A stretch of 64,000 nucleotides of DNA, taken from contig PHAV01000007.1 in the NCBI GenBank assembly GCA_002841765.1, forward strand, positions 79,033 through 143,032, in the 5' to 3' direction. A program made the translations under genes and the position numbers. This document shows positions 8,658 through 17,326 of this stretch, piece by piece (positions within the stretch are counted from its first letter, which is position 1; each line of letters opens with the position of its first letter). The DNA comes from Deltaproteobacteria bacterium HGW-Deltaproteobacteria-4. GTDB lineage: Bacteria > Desulfobacterota > Desulfuromonadia > Desulfuromonadales > UBA2197. Below the pieces are notes generated by a model. That model did no database searches, was not told the DNA's origin, and saw only the letters and a program-made list of their open reading frames with translations.

Positions 8658-9395
8658 ATGAAAACACTCTTGATCTTCCTAACCCTTTTTCTCTTTACCG
8701 CGTCCGCCCTGGCTGCCGGGCATGCTGTTTCCTACACCGTCAACGGTGAGCCGTTCGAAGGCTACTATGTCAGCCCGGCCGCCGCTGCGCCCCTCGTGTT
8801 TCTGGTCCACGACTGGGACGGCCTCACCGACTATGAGGTGAAACGGGCCGAGATGCTGGCGAAGATGGGCTATGCAGTCTTTGCCGTGGATCTCTTTGGC
8901 AAGGGAATCCGGCCGGCAGTTCTGGAGGAGAGACAGAAATTGACCGGCGCGCTCTACAGCGACCGGACCCGGATGCGGGCCTTATTGCAGGGCGGCCTGG
9001 CAGCAGCGAAGAGTGCGGGGGGGAATGTCAAGAATGCCGTGGCGATGGGCTACTGCTTCGGCGGAGCTGCCGTTCTGGAATTGGCGCGTTCTGGCGCCGA
9101 GCTCAAGGGGTTTGTTGCTTTTCACGGCGGGTTGGAGACTCCGACCGGGCAGGATTACCGTCAAACCAAAGGGAAAGTCTTGATCCTGCACGGCACCGCC
9201 GACAGCAGCGTGACCATGGAGCATTTCGCCAATCTCGCTGTCGAACTCGAAGCAGCGGGAATTTCCCACGAAATGATCACCTACAGCGGCGCCCCGCACG
9301 CCTTTACCGTCTTTGGCAGCGACCGTTATCGTAAGGACGCCGATGAAAAATCCTGGAAGCGGTTTGGCGATTTTCTCCGGGAGACGTTGCGCTGA
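8658..9395 (+). CDS. Exported dienelactone hydrolase family protein
   Basis: A 245-residue alpha/beta hydrolase with a clear signal peptide (LLIFLTLFLFTASALAAG, cleavage near residue 20), so it acts in the periplasm. The dienelactone hydrolase triad is complete: nucleophile C133 in GYCFGG, D182 in HGTADSSV and H214 in GAPHAF. The oxyanion motif HDWDGL is present. The natural substrate is unknown; exported family members are common and rarely true dienelactone hydrolases. The start has GATCTAAGGAG upstream. Confidence 0.88.
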   Translation: MKTLLIFLTLFLFTASALAAGHAVSYTVNGEPFEGYYVSPAAAAPLVFLVHDWDGLTDYEVKRAEMLAKMGYAVFAVDLFGKGIRPAVLEERQKLTGALYSDRTRMRALLQGGLAAAKSAGGNVKNAVAMGYCFGGAAVLELARSGAELKGFVAFHGGLETPTGQDYRQTKGKVLILHGTADSSVTMEHFANLAVELEAAGISHEMITYSGAPHAFTVFGSDRYRKDADEKSWKRFGDFLRETLR

Positions 9396-9439
9396 AGGGT
9401 GTTGGGGCAGGGCTAAGATCATAGAATTATGGGCATGTC

Positions 9440-10099
9440 GTGAGGAGCGCGTTTGTAAAATCGAGACGTGAGCAGTCACGCAGAGAAGAGATCGCCAACA
9501 GCGTCAGCCACGCTGTCGGCCTGGTCGCTGCTGTGCTGGCAGCCCCTTATCTTATCAGCCAGGCAGCCGCGCGCGGGGAGAGCGGATTCATTGTCGGCGT
9601 GAGCATCTTCGCCGCGAGCATGGTCCTGCTTTATTTTGCCTCCGTCCTTTATCATGCCTTAGCACCGGGCAAAACCAAGCACATCTTTCGACTCATCGAG
9701 CATTCCGCGATCTTTCTCCTCATCGCCGGGACCTACACCCCCTTTACGCTCGGGGTTCTGCGCGGGACGTGGGGCTGGACCCTCCTTGTTCTCATCTGGA
9801 GTCTTGCCATCGTCGGCATCGTGCTGAAGGTGCTGGCCCGGATGTCCCATCCCATCGTCTCTACCGGACTTTACCTGCTCATGGGGTGGCTGATTGTCAT
9901 CGCCATCAAACCGTTGGCTGCCGGGGGGGTGCCGACTTCCGGCCTGCTCCTTCTCCTTGCCGGCGGCCTGGCGTATACACTCGGGGTCACCTTTTATGCC
10001 CTCGATGCACGGATGCACTACGGTCATCTGGTCTGGCATCTCTTTGTCCTGACCGGGACCGCCTGCCATTACTTTGCCATCCTTTGGTATGCAGCCTGA
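9440..10099 (+). CDS. Hemolysin III / YqfA-family membrane protein
   Basis: A 219-residue, seven-segment membrane protein of the HlyIII (bacterial PAQR) family. Family motifs include the N-terminal EEIANSVSHAVGL, the segment YFASVLYHAL, EHSAIFLLIAGTYTPF and the C-terminal HLVWHLFVLTGTACHYFAI; the histidines of SVSHA, YHAL and HLVWH form the zinc site in this superfamily. The GTG at 9440 is the only reasonable start; an ATG six bases upstream hits a stop at once. Function in the family is poorly defined. Confidence 0.85.
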   Translation: MRSAFVKSRREQSRREEIANSVSHAVGLVAAVLAAPYLISQAAARGESGFIVGVSIFAASMVLLYFASVLYHALAPGKTKHIFRLIEHSAIFLLIAGTYTPFTLGVLRGTWGWTLLVLIWSLAIVGIVLKVLARMSHPIVSTGLYLLMGWLIVIAIKPLAAGGVPTSGLLLLLAGGLAYTLGVTFYALDARMHYGHLVWHLFVLTGTACHYFAILWYAA

Positions 10100-10120
10100 T
10101 CGGTCGTTGCTCGTCCCCCC

Positions 10121-11029
10121 TTACCAGCCCCGACCCTGCAACTCTGCCATCAGCTTGGCCACCGCCAACTCCTTGGCTTTGGCCTCAATATCGACCGTCA
10201 TGGCTCGTCCTTGCCAGCACTCCGGCAGATCAGCGAGGTCGATGTAGTCGGCATGGGGGCGGGGATTCCCTTCCTGCCAACCGGTGCGCGGCGAAGAGAG
10301 ATGACAGTAGGGTTCGCGTCCGATCACGTGCCAGGTGGCGGCCGCCAACTCGGTGGCCTCGCTAATCGTCAGCCCGTCGGGGTTGCAGCGGTGGTGGTGG
10401 ACATCGTAAACCAGCGGCAGGGAGGTGCGGCTGCACAAGGGGAGGAGGTCGCGCACCGTATAGCTCGTGTCGTCATTTTCAACACTGAGCCGGCTGCGGA
10501 CCGCCGGAGAGAGATCGCCCAAGACGGCGGCAAAGCGTTGCAGAGCAAGATCTTTGTCGCCGTAGACCCCCCCGGCGTGCAGATTGATGACATCGGCGCC
10601 GAGGGAAACGGCGAGTTCCCCCTGATATTCGAGTTCGCGCAGGGAGTTTTTCACCACCTCCGGGTGCGGCGAGGAGAGGACGACAAACTGATCCGGATGA
10701 AAGCTCAAGCGGAGATCGTGGCGCATCGCCAGGGCGCGGGTGCTGGCCATACGCTGCATGATGGTATCTCCTTCCGGCAGATCGTCCAGCCCATAGCCGA
10801 CATCGGGATGGGTCATGCGCGGAAAGAGGGGGGACATGATCCGGAAGGCGCCGATGCCGAGGCGATGGGCGGTCTCCACGGCCTGGTGGAGAGTTTCGAC
10901 GTTGTGCAGGCAGATGGTCGAGAGTTTGGCGAGCTGTGCGGCGCGTTTGAGGGGAGCAAGGGCCTTGGCGGTGGTGGTGCGAAAGGTGATCGCTTTATTC
11001 TTGAAGAGGCAGCAGAGGCCGAAACGCAT
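10121..11029 (-). CDS. uvsE: UV damage endonuclease
   Basis: A 302-residue UVDE-family TIM-barrel endonuclease that nicks DNA 5' to cyclobutane dimers and other lesions. Recognisable blocks: MRFGLCCLF at the start, CLHNVETLHQ, SFHPDQFVVLSSP, INLHAGGVYGDK, LSVENDD, and DVHHHRCNPDG with metal-binding His and Glu residues. The frame is open upstream to 11080, but ATG 11029 begins the family's N-terminus and has AAGGATC at a fair distance. Convergent with the hemolysin III gene. Confidence 0.92.
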   Translation of the reverse strand: MRFGLCCLFKNKAITFRTTTAKALAPLKRAAQLAKLSTICLHNVETLHQAVETAHRLGIGAFRIMSPLFPRMTHPDVGYGLDDLPEGDTIMQRMASTRALAMRHDLRLSFHPDQFVVLSSPHPEVVKNSLRELEYQGELAVSLGADVINLHAGGVYGDKDLALQRFAAVLGDLSPAVRSRLSVENDDTSYTVRDLLPLCSRTSLPLVYDVHHHRCNPDGLTISEATELAAATWHVIGREPYCHLSSPRTGWQEGNPRPHADYIDLADLPECWQGRAMTVDIEAKAKELAVAKLMAELQGRGW

Positions 11030-11111
11030 CGGGGGATCCTTGGTTGAAGAAAATGCCGTGACAAGTATTGCCTCAATCACCTCATCGAATGCGGCATCGA
11101 ACTATTTGCGA

Positions 11112-11420
11112 TTATTTTTTGCCCGCCGATTCGATCTTTACCAGTCTGTTTCCTTCAAAGACAAGGCTATAGTACTCATTTGAGACTAATATGATCCACT
11201 CTTCAATTTTCATGACCGTGATTCGACTTCCATTACTTTGCTGGTCAATGTAACCAATTTCTTCTTTAGAGTAGGGCGTTCCACATTTCACCAGAACTTC
11301 TTGCTTCAAATCACCCACGTCGACAAGGTCGCTACCGCAACGAAGAGCGTGGGATATATTCGGGACAAAGAAAATTGTCGTCATTGCTAACAGTATGAAT
11401 TTTTTAACTATTTTCAGACC
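11112..11420 (-). CDS. Secreted DUF2845-type protein (start uncertain)
   Basis: The frame codes for a short signal sequence (KKFILLAMTTIFFVPNISHA) and then a mature domain LRCGSDLVDVGDLKQEVLVKCGTP, EEWI and the ending NRLVKIESAGKK. That is the DUF2845 pattern with two conserved cysteines, small periplasmic proteins of unknown role. The open frame continues up to an ATG at 11507, but the extra part overlaps a conserved regulatory-looking element with a terminator (11446-11568), so that start is doubtful. No ATG, GTG or TTG stands at the predicted signal-peptide start; the next in-frame ATG (near 11379) lies within the signal. The start given is approximate. Confidence 0.6.
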   Translation of the reverse strand, partial: GLKIVKKFILLAMTTIFFVPNISHALRCGSDLVDVGDLKQEVLVKCGTPYSKEEIGYIDQQSNGSRITVMKIEEWIILVSNEYYSLVFEGNRLVKIESAGKK

Positions 11421-11445
11421 ACTTTCAAAAAACACCGTCACGTAA

Positions 11446-11568
11446 AACCGCCCGGACAACAGGTTGTCATCGGGCGGTTCGTATTTTATATTCAAGTGGT
11501 TCTGCATCGAAACCCTCCAATCGGATCAAGAGGTTTCAATTGTTATCGATTTCTCATCCCTTTGTCAA
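11446..11568 (-). promoter_or_regulatory. Conserved 123-base promoter / micro-ORF / terminator element, copy 1
   Basis: On the minus strand: TTGACA (11568-11563), 17 bases, TAACAA (11545-11540), a strong ribosome binding site TTGGAGGG, the start of a frame reading MQN (ATG 11507-11505), and a GC-rich hairpin (11446-11479, stem AACCGCCCG) followed by T-rich sequence. Copy 2 at 26371-26493 has exactly the same length and the same order of parts. The block looks like a small transcription unit or attenuator; the conserved string between -35 and -10 is GGGATGAGAAATCGA. Confidence 0.65.
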
Positions 11569-11583
11569 AAGAAATTCCGCAGT

Positions 11584-13479
11584 TTACGCACTCTCCGCCT
11601 TGATCGTCTCCAACTCTTCCCAGCGGGCATAAACCGCTTCCAGTTCAATCGCCAATGCCGCCAGCCGCTCATTCACCGTGGTCACGGCGTTGCCGGCGCT
11701 TTTGTAGAAGTCGGGATCGGCGAGTTTGGCGTGCAACTCGGCTTCTTCTTTTTCGAGGGCGGCGATCCGGGCGGGGAGGGCTTCGAGTTCTTTTCCCTCC
11801 TTGAAGGTGAGCTTGCGCGCTTTCTCAACCTTGGGGCGCAGCTTCGGAGCGCTCTCTTTGGCCGGTTCGGGAGCCGGTGTCCGGGTGGCGGCCTGACGGA
11901 CCCAGTCGTCGTAGCCGCCGACATATTCGTTGACCTTGCCATCCCCTTCGAAGACCAGGGTGCTGGTGACGACGTTGTTGAGGAATTCGCGGTCGTGGCT
12001 GACGAGGAGGAGGGTGCCGCTGAAGTCGAGGAGGAGCTCTTCGAGGAGGTCGAGGGTCTCGCTGTCGAGGTCGTTGGTCGGTTCGTCGAGGACGAGGATA
12101 TTCGCCGGTTTGGTGAAGAGTTTGGCAAGGAGGAGGCGGTTGCGCTCGCCGCCGGAGAGGATACGCACCGGTGAGCGGGCGCGGTCGGGGCTGAAGAGGA
12201 AGTCCTGCAGATAGCCGATGACGTGGCGCGGCTTGCCGTTCCAGGTGACATAGTCGCTCCCCTCTCCGACATTCTCGATGACGGTCTTTTCGAGGTCGAG
12301 CTGGGCGCGGAGCTGATCGACATATAGAATTTCTCGGCGGGTGCCGAGGGCGATGGTGCCGCTCTGCGGCTGCAGTTCGCCGAGGAGGAGGCGGAGGAGG
12401 GTGGTCTTGCCGGCGCCGTTCGGGCCGATGATGCCGATGCGGTCGCCGCGCTGGATCGAAACCGAGAGGTCGCGGACGATGACCTTGTCGCTGTAGGCGA
12501 AGCTGAGGTGTTCTGCTTCGGCGACGATCTGGCCGGAACGTCGTGCCTCCGCGACTTCGAGTTTGACGTTGCCGAGCTTCTCGCGGCGCTGCCGCCGCTC
12601 TTCACGTAGCGCCTTGAGCGCCCGCACCCGGCCTTCGTTGCGGGTGCGCCGCGCCTTGACCCCCTGGCGCAGCCAGGCTTCTTCCTCGGCGAGTTTCTTG
12701 TCGAAGAGGGCGGCGCGGCTCTCTTCGATGACCAGGAGTTCTTCGCGGCGCTGCACAAAGGTGTCGAAATCGATGGGCCAGCAGAAGAGGCGGCCGCGGT
12801 CGAGTTCGGCGATGCGGGTCGAAACCCGGCGGGCAAAGGCGCGGTCGTGAGTGACGAAGAGGCAGCTGGGGATCTCTTTGACCAGCAGCTCTTCGAGCCA
12901 GACGATGGTGTCGATGTCGAGATGGTTGGTTGGCTCGTCGAGGAGGAGGAGTTCGGGCTGGGAGGCCAGCGCCCGGGCCAGCAGGACGCGGCGCTGGGTG
13001 CCGCCGGAGAGGGTGGTAAAGTCCGCTTCGGGATCGAGGTCGAGGCGCTGGATGAGCCGCTCGACATCCTGATGCAGACTCCAGCCATTGCTCTCTTCCA
13101 GCCCCTTTTGCAATTCTTCGAGGCGCTGATAATCGCTTGCGCTGTGCATTTCCGCGAGGCGGTGGCTGACGTGATGATACTCGGCGAGGAGGGCGGCGGC
13201 TTCCTGGACGCCGCCGCAGACAACATCAAAGACCGGCCCCGCCAGCTCCGGCGGCGCTTCCTGGGGGACGTAAGCGATGCGCACCCCCTGCGGCTGAATG
13301 AGGTCGCCGCCATCGGGGCGCTGCTCGCCGGCAATGAGTTTCAGTAGACTCGACTTACCGCAGCCGTTGCGGCCCAAAAGGCAGAGGCGATCGCCCGGTT
13401 CGATGGTGAGATCGATACCGTTCAACAGGGGCGGTCCGCCGAAGGCGAGGGAGATATTGCGCAGCGAGATCAGGGGCAT
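11584..13479 (-). CDS. uup: ABC-F ATPase, Uup type
   Basis: A 631-residue soluble protein with two ABC ATPase domains and no membrane segments. First domain: Walker A GRNGCGKSSL near residue 36, signature LSGGTQRRV and LLLDEPTNHLD; second domain: GPNGAGKTTL, LSGGERNRLLLA and LVLDEPTNDLD. A linker rich in Arg, Glu and Lys joins them, and the last ~90 residues (from LRPKVEKARKLTFKEGKELE) form a coiled coil, the mark of Uup rather than EttA or YheS. Uup is implicated in ribosome function and in suppressing transposon excision. The ATG at 13479 begins MPLISLRNISLAFGG. Confidence 0.92.
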   Translation of the reverse strand: MPLISLRNISLAFGGPPLLNGIDLTIEPGDRLCLLGRNGCGKSSLLKLIAGEQRPDGGDLIQPQGVRIAYVPQEAPPELAGPVFDVVCGGVQEAAALLAEYHHVSHRLAEMHSASDYQRLEELQKGLEESNGWSLHQDVERLIQRLDLDPEADFTTLSGGTQRRVLLARALASQPELLLLDEPTNHLDIDTIVWLEELLVKEIPSCLFVTHDRAFARRVSTRIAELDRGRLFCWPIDFDTFVQRREELLVIEESRAALFDKKLAEEEAWLRQGVKARRTRNEGRVRALKALREERRQRREKLGNVKLEVAEARRSGQIVAEAEHLSFAYSDKVIVRDLSVSIQRGDRIGIIGPNGAGKTTLLRLLLGELQPQSGTIALGTRREILYVDQLRAQLDLEKTVIENVGEGSDYVTWNGKPRHVIGYLQDFLFSPDRARSPVRILSGGERNRLLLAKLFTKPANILVLDEPTNDLDSETLDLLEELLLDFSGTLLLVSHDREFLNNVVTSTLVFEGDGKVNEYVGGYDDWVRQAATRTPAPEPAKESAPKLRPKVEKARKLTFKEGKELEALPARIAALEKEEAELHAKLADPDFYKSAGNAVTTVNERLAALAIELEAVYARWEELETIKAESA

Positions 13480-13511
13480 GGAGACTCACAAAAAGAAGGA
13501 TGAAATAGATT

Positions 13512-13820
13512 TCAGCGGGGCGGGGGGGCCGGCAGTGAGGTGAGAGCCCGTTTGCCCCAGTCGTCGTTGAGAACTTTGATGTAATTGCCAAAACCGAAGG
13601 AGACAATTTTGCCGGTCGCCGGGTCGCTGGTGGTGGTGATCAGGTAAAAGTCGTGAAAAGCGAGCGGGGGTTTTTCTCCCACTGGCATTGCGCTACTGTT
13701 GGTCAGAAGAGCTGCCCGTGCCAAAATCCACTGTTGGTGAAAGGCAAGATCGGGGCGGCGCAGATAAGCCAGGCTGAGGAGCAGGATGATGAGGAAGGTC
13801 GAGAAGGCAATCTTTTTCAT
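13512..13820 (-). CDS. Small exported or membrane-anchored hypothetical protein
   Basis: A 102-residue protein with an N-terminal hydrophobic segment (FSTFLIILLLSLAYL) acting as signal anchor or uncleaved signal. The rest contains HDFYLITTTSDPATGKIVSFGFGNYIKVL, a likely beta sheet, and a proline-rich tail. GGAG lies seven bases before the ATG. TTGACA with a TAAAGAT box 18 bases on (about 13896-13867) makes a plausible promoter. Family not recognised. It lies 32 bases upstream of uup on the same strand. Confidence 0.65.
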   Translation of the reverse strand: MKKIAFSTFLIILLLSLAYLRRPDLAFHQQWILARAALLTNSSAMPVGEKPPLAFHDFYLITTTSDPATGKIVSFGFGNYIKVLNDDWGKRALTSLPAPPPR

Positions 13821-13971
13821 GGAAAAACTCCGACAGAATCTGGTTCTTAAATCGCTTCATCTTTACCCTTGCCCTGCATCCTTTGTCAACCGTACAACAC
13901 TTTGCTCTCCTCTTTAGGCGTGCCTTGTGGTAAAAACGAAAAACTTTTCATCCCCTGCCGTGAAGGACTGC

Positions 13972-15546
13972 ATGTCCGAAAAAAAGCAGATCGTCAAAGC
14001 CGCCGGTATCCTCGGCTTCGCTACCATCCTTTCCCGCATCCTTGGTATGGTGCGCGATATGGTCGTCTCCCGACTTTTCGGCGCCGGAATGGCGACCGAC
14101 GCCTTCTTCGGCGCTTTCATGATCCCCAACCTGTTGCGCCGCTTCTTTGCCGAAGGGGCCCTGACCGCCGCCTTTGTGCCGATCTTTTCCGAATGGCGGG
14201 AGAAGCACGGCGACGCCGGCGCCCGCGAACTCGCCAATATCTGCTTCACCCTGCTGACCATCGTCATGGCCGGGATCACCCTCCTCGGCATCCTCTTTTC
14301 CCCGTTGATCGTCCAGCTCTTCTTCCCCGGCTTTAGTGCCGTCCCCGGCAAGCTGGAGTTGACCATTACCCTCAATCGCCTCCTATTCCCCTATATCTTC
14401 TTTATCAGTCTAGTTGCCCTCTGTATGGGGATTCTTAATACATTGCGCCACTTCTTCACCCCGGCGATCTCTACTGTCTTCCTCAATCTGGCGATGATCG
14501 GATCGGCCCTGCTGCTGCACCAGCACTTTGCGGTGCCGATCGTTTCGCTGGCCATCGGCGTGCTGGTCGGCGGCCTGCTGCAGCTGCTGCTGCAGCTGCC
14601 GGTCCTGTGGAGTAAGGGCTACCCGCTCCGGCTCAACTTCAACTTTCACCACCCCGCCCTAAAGCGGATTACGCTGCTGATGGCGCCGGCGATCTTTGGC
14701 GTCGGTGTCTATTATCTCAATATCACCGTCAGTAATATCCTTGCCTCGCTCCTGCCGCAAGGGAGCGTCTCTTATCTTTATTATGCGCAGCGCCTCTTTG
14801 AGTTCCCGCAGGGGGTCTTTGTCGTTGCCGTCGCCCAGGCGGTGCTGCCGTCGATGAGTCGCCAGGCGGCCCTCGAAGACTTTACGGGGGTCAAGGATTC
14901 GATCAACTTCGGTCTGCGCCTCACCCTCTTCGTCACCATCCCCGCCGCTTTCGGGTTGATGCTTTGTGCCATCCCCCTCTTTTCTCTCCTCTTTATGGGC
15001 GGGGCCTTTACCTTCAAGGAGGTGAACGGCGCCGGCGCGGCCCTCCGTTACTACGCCCTCGGCCTTGCCTTTGTTGCCCTGATTCGCGTCCTTGCCCCGG
15101 CCTTTTATGCCCTCAAGGATACCCGCACCCCGGTCCTCACCGCGCTGGCCGCCTTCTTCGTCAATCTCCTCCTCAGTCTGATCCTGATGGGACCGATGCT
15201 GCACGCCGGTCTCGCTCTCGCCACCACCCTGGCCGCCGCAGTCAACATGATCCTCCTCCTCTGGTTCCTGCGCCGCCGCCTCGGCCCCTTTGGCGGCCGC
15301 GCTGTCCTCGGTACCGCCGGCAAGGCGTTTCTCGCCTCCCTGCCGATGGCCCTCTTTGTCGGGTGGGTTCTCACTCTGACCGATTGGTCGCTGCCGGGAG
15401 AGAAGCTGAGCAAAGGGCTCATTCTCGGTAGCGCTGTCGCAGGCGGCATCCTCCTCTTCTTCGTGATGTCTTTGCTGCTGCGTTGTCCGGAAGCGCAGCA
15501 TGTCGCTACCACCCTCCGCCGAAAAATCCTGCGCCAATCCGTTTAA
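13972..15546 (+). CDS. murJ: Lipid II flippase MurJ
   Basis: A 524-residue MurJ/MviN protein, the flippase that moves lipid II across the inner membrane for peptidoglycan synthesis. About 14 hydrophobic segments. Diagnostic blocks: ATILSRILGMVRDM with family arginines, FGAGMATDAFFGAFMIPNLLRRFFAEGALTAAFVPIF, YYAQRLFEFPQGVF and YALKDTRTPV. The start at 13972 (MSEKKQIVKAAG) has AAGGACTGC in front; an in-frame GTG at 13927 would add 15 residues without a ribosome binding site. Monocistronic, followed by a terminator. Confidence 0.94.
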   Translation: MSEKKQIVKAAGILGFATILSRILGMVRDMVVSRLFGAGMATDAFFGAFMIPNLLRRFFAEGALTAAFVPIFSEWREKHGDAGARELANICFTLLTIVMAGITLLGILFSPLIVQLFFPGFSAVPGKLELTITLNRLLFPYIFFISLVALCMGILNTLRHFFTPAISTVFLNLAMIGSALLLHQHFAVPIVSLAIGVLVGGLLQLLLQLPVLWSKGYPLRLNFNFHHPALKRITLLMAPAIFGVGVYYLNITVSNILASLLPQGSVSYLYYAQRLFEFPQGVFVVAVAQAVLPSMSRQAALEDFTGVKDSINFGLRLTLFVTIPAAFGLMLCAIPLFSLLFMGGAFTFKEVNGAGAALRYYALGLAFVALIRVLAPAFYALKDTRTPVLTALAAFFVNLLLSLILMGPMLHAGLALATTLAAAVNMILLLWFLRRRLGPFGGRAVLGTAGKAFLASLPMALFVGWVLTLTDWSLPGEKLSKGLILGSAVAGGILLFFVMSLLLRCPEAQHVATTLRRKILRQSV

Positions 15547-15547
15547 A

Positions 15548-15586
15548 AAAAAAGAGCACAACGGATCTCCGCTGTGCTCTTCCCTG
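15548..15586. terminator. Rho-independent terminator after murJ
   Basis: AAGAGCACA and TGTGCTCTT form a 9-bp stem around ACGGATCTCCGC, with A-rich and T-rich flanks, so it can serve murJ on + and the converging operon on -. Confidence 0.8.
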
Positions 15587-15612
15587 CTGCTGACCCCCGC
15601 CTGTTCTGACTG

Positions 15613-16782
15613 TCAATTATACTGCTCTTGTCGCGCCAGCAGGTTGCCGACATAGAGATACGCATCAAGCGCGGAGATGCTGCCGTCGCCGTCGAAGTCA
15701 AGGTCAGGGATGGGCGCGCTCTCCTCTTTGGGGGGAGTGATGGCCAGGACAGGGACAATGACAACCGGAAACTGGATCAGATCCCCTTCCCCGGCAAGGA
15801 GGGCCTTAGCCGGCCAGATATCTGTGCTGGTGGTCAGTTCGACTTCCCAGCCCAGCTCTCCGGCATCCGCGATGGCGCCGAGGACACATCCCTGCACGCC
15901 GACGGCGGGAGTGTGTTGGCTGAGGGATTTGGGAAGATAGAGGATAATTTTGCTGCTGCCGTCGGCAAGGGCGACCGGGGGGATCTGGCGAACCTGGCTG
16001 TCGGTGGCGGGGTGGAGAAAAATCGCCTTGATGGCGGCAATTGTCCACGGTTGCGGAAGCCGTTCGATGACGCGCACGATCTCTTCCTGGGAGTGAAAGC
16101 GCTTCTCCGCTCCGGAGGAGGCCGCAGGCGCCGTGGTTGTGCTTGTTGCCGCGGCGGCAATTGGCGTGGCTGGAATCGGCAAAGGTTCTCTGCTCGGAGG
16201 AGCGGGAAGGTACGGGGGCACTTCCGGCGGGGCAATATTCCCGCCGGAAGTGCCGGTGCGCCGCGATGTCACAATGGAAGATCCTATCGGCTCTACAACC
16301 CCTTCCTTCGGGTTGTCAGTGAGTTTTTCCGCTCCGGAATTCAGGGCTGGCAACTGCTGCCGGACGGTCGTCGCCACGATTTGACCGTTCGCATCGACGG
16401 TTTTGACGGTGAAGCGTGAGACCAGCAGTACCGCGTCGAGCGCGGTCGACTGAAGGTTGAGGAGGGGCCCGCTCTGTGCTAATGGCTGTGACGAGGCGAC
16501 GCCGAGACGGATGGTGCCGGGGAATTTGTCGTTGATGGCGGCCATGGCTCCGGCCAATCCCGCCCCGGCCGTAGCGGTCAGACCGGCGAGGTACTGCGGA
16601 TCATAACGCAACTCCAGATCGAGGGCATGAATGTTGCTCAGTCCGATCGCGTTGATCTGCCATTGGCCGTTACCGCCGGAGAGAATGATCTCGCCGGCCG
16701 TTGCAGGGCGGGTGCAAAGCAGGATAAGGAGGAGAAGAGCGACCACCGGCAGCGGTTGTCGCTCTGGACGTCGGGGTAACAT
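15613..16782 (-). CDS. Exported cohesin-like protein with C-terminal dockerin-like calcium loop
   Basis: A 389-residue protein with a signal peptide (VVALLLLILLCTRPATAG). Residues ~30-130 resemble a cohesin fold: IHALDLELRYDPQYLAGL, then GTIRLGVASSQPLAQSGPLLNLQ, the strand pattern of type II/III cohesins. A proline/alanine/threonine-rich linker (about 185-235) and a second domain follow. The end has a calcium-loop motif DLDFDGDGSISALDAYLYVGNLLA, one dockerin-type repeat. It ends an operon with a cohesin-like lipoprotein and an M6 protease that also has a dockerin-like tail. A protein that carries both partners could bridge the other two. Similarity is by pattern only. Confidence 0.7.
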   Translation of the reverse strand: MLPRRPERQPLPVVALLLLILLCTRPATAGEIILSGGNGQWQINAIGLSNIHALDLELRYDPQYLAGLTATAGAGLAGAMAAINDKFPGTIRLGVASSQPLAQSGPLLNLQSTALDAVLLVSRFTVKTVDANGQIVATTVRQQLPALNSGAEKLTDNPKEGVVEPIGSSIVTSRRTGTSGGNIAPPEVPPYLPAPPSREPLPIPATPIAAAATSTTTAPAASSGAEKRFHSQEEIVRVIERLPQPWTIAAIKAIFLHPATDSQVRQIPPVALADGSSKIILYLPKSLSQHTPAVGVQGCVLGAIADAGELGWEVELTTSTDIWPAKALLAGEGDLIQFPVVIVPVLAITPPKEESAPIPDLDFDGDGSISALDAYLYVGNLLARQEQYN

Positions 16783-17297
16783 CAGGGGACTGCTTCAGTA
16801 GTGACGCTGAGCTGTGCAGAGATGCCACTGAGATCAACCCCTGCGGAATCACTGGCGAAGGCTGTCACAATGAAATCATCGGCTGTGGGCAGGGTTGCTC
16901 CGGCGGGATAGACACAGACGATCTGCATCAGGCTGGCGTCTCCGGAAAACCCATCGCTCTTGATGATGCCAACTATGACTTCTCCATTAGCGGTTGTTGC
17001 AGGAAGGTAGTTAACTACAGCGGTGGCGTCAATGACCAGAAACGATAAGGCGCTGGCGGTCGGCTGATTGAGGCTGTCGGTCTCCAGTGCAAAGCCATCC
17101 GGAAGGACAACGTCGAGATCTGCCGAATAGATTGTGTCCGGAGCTCCTTGCAGGGCAAAGGTGACCGTGACCTTCTGTGCCGTTGATGGCGTTGATGGCG
17201 TTGCAGCGGGCGTTGACCCACCGCCACCGCCGCAAGCGTTAAGGACGAGCAAAAGGGTCAAGAAGAAAAGGAGTATCAACAGTTTCTTTAAGATCAT
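16782..17297 (-). CDS. Lipoprotein with cohesin-like domain
   Basis: From the ATG at 17297 (MILKKLLILLFFLTLLLVLN) the product is 171 residues with a lipobox LLVLNAC and a Gly-rich linker, so it should be lipid-anchored. The mature part reads VTFALQGAPDTIYSADLDVVLPDGF and later NGEVIVGIIKSDGFSGDASLMQI: a beta sandwich with alternating hydrophobic pattern, as in cohesins and related surface domains. An upstream in-frame ATG at 17321 would place eight polar residues before the signal. It overlaps the next gene by one base and starts 30 bases after the M6 protease gene ends. Its likely role is to hold a dockerin-bearing partner on the membrane. Confidence 0.7.
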   Translation of the reverse strand: MILKKLLILLFFLTLLLVLNACGGGGGSTPAATPSTPSTAQKVTVTFALQGAPDTIYSADLDVVLPDGFALETDSLNQPTASALSFLVIDATAVVNYLPATTANGEVIVGIIKSDGFSGDASLMQIVCVYPAGATLPTADDFIVTAFASDSAGVDLSGISAQLSVTTEAVP

Positions 17298-17326
17298 GGG
17301 ATTATTTCCTTGCCGGCTCATCCGGA

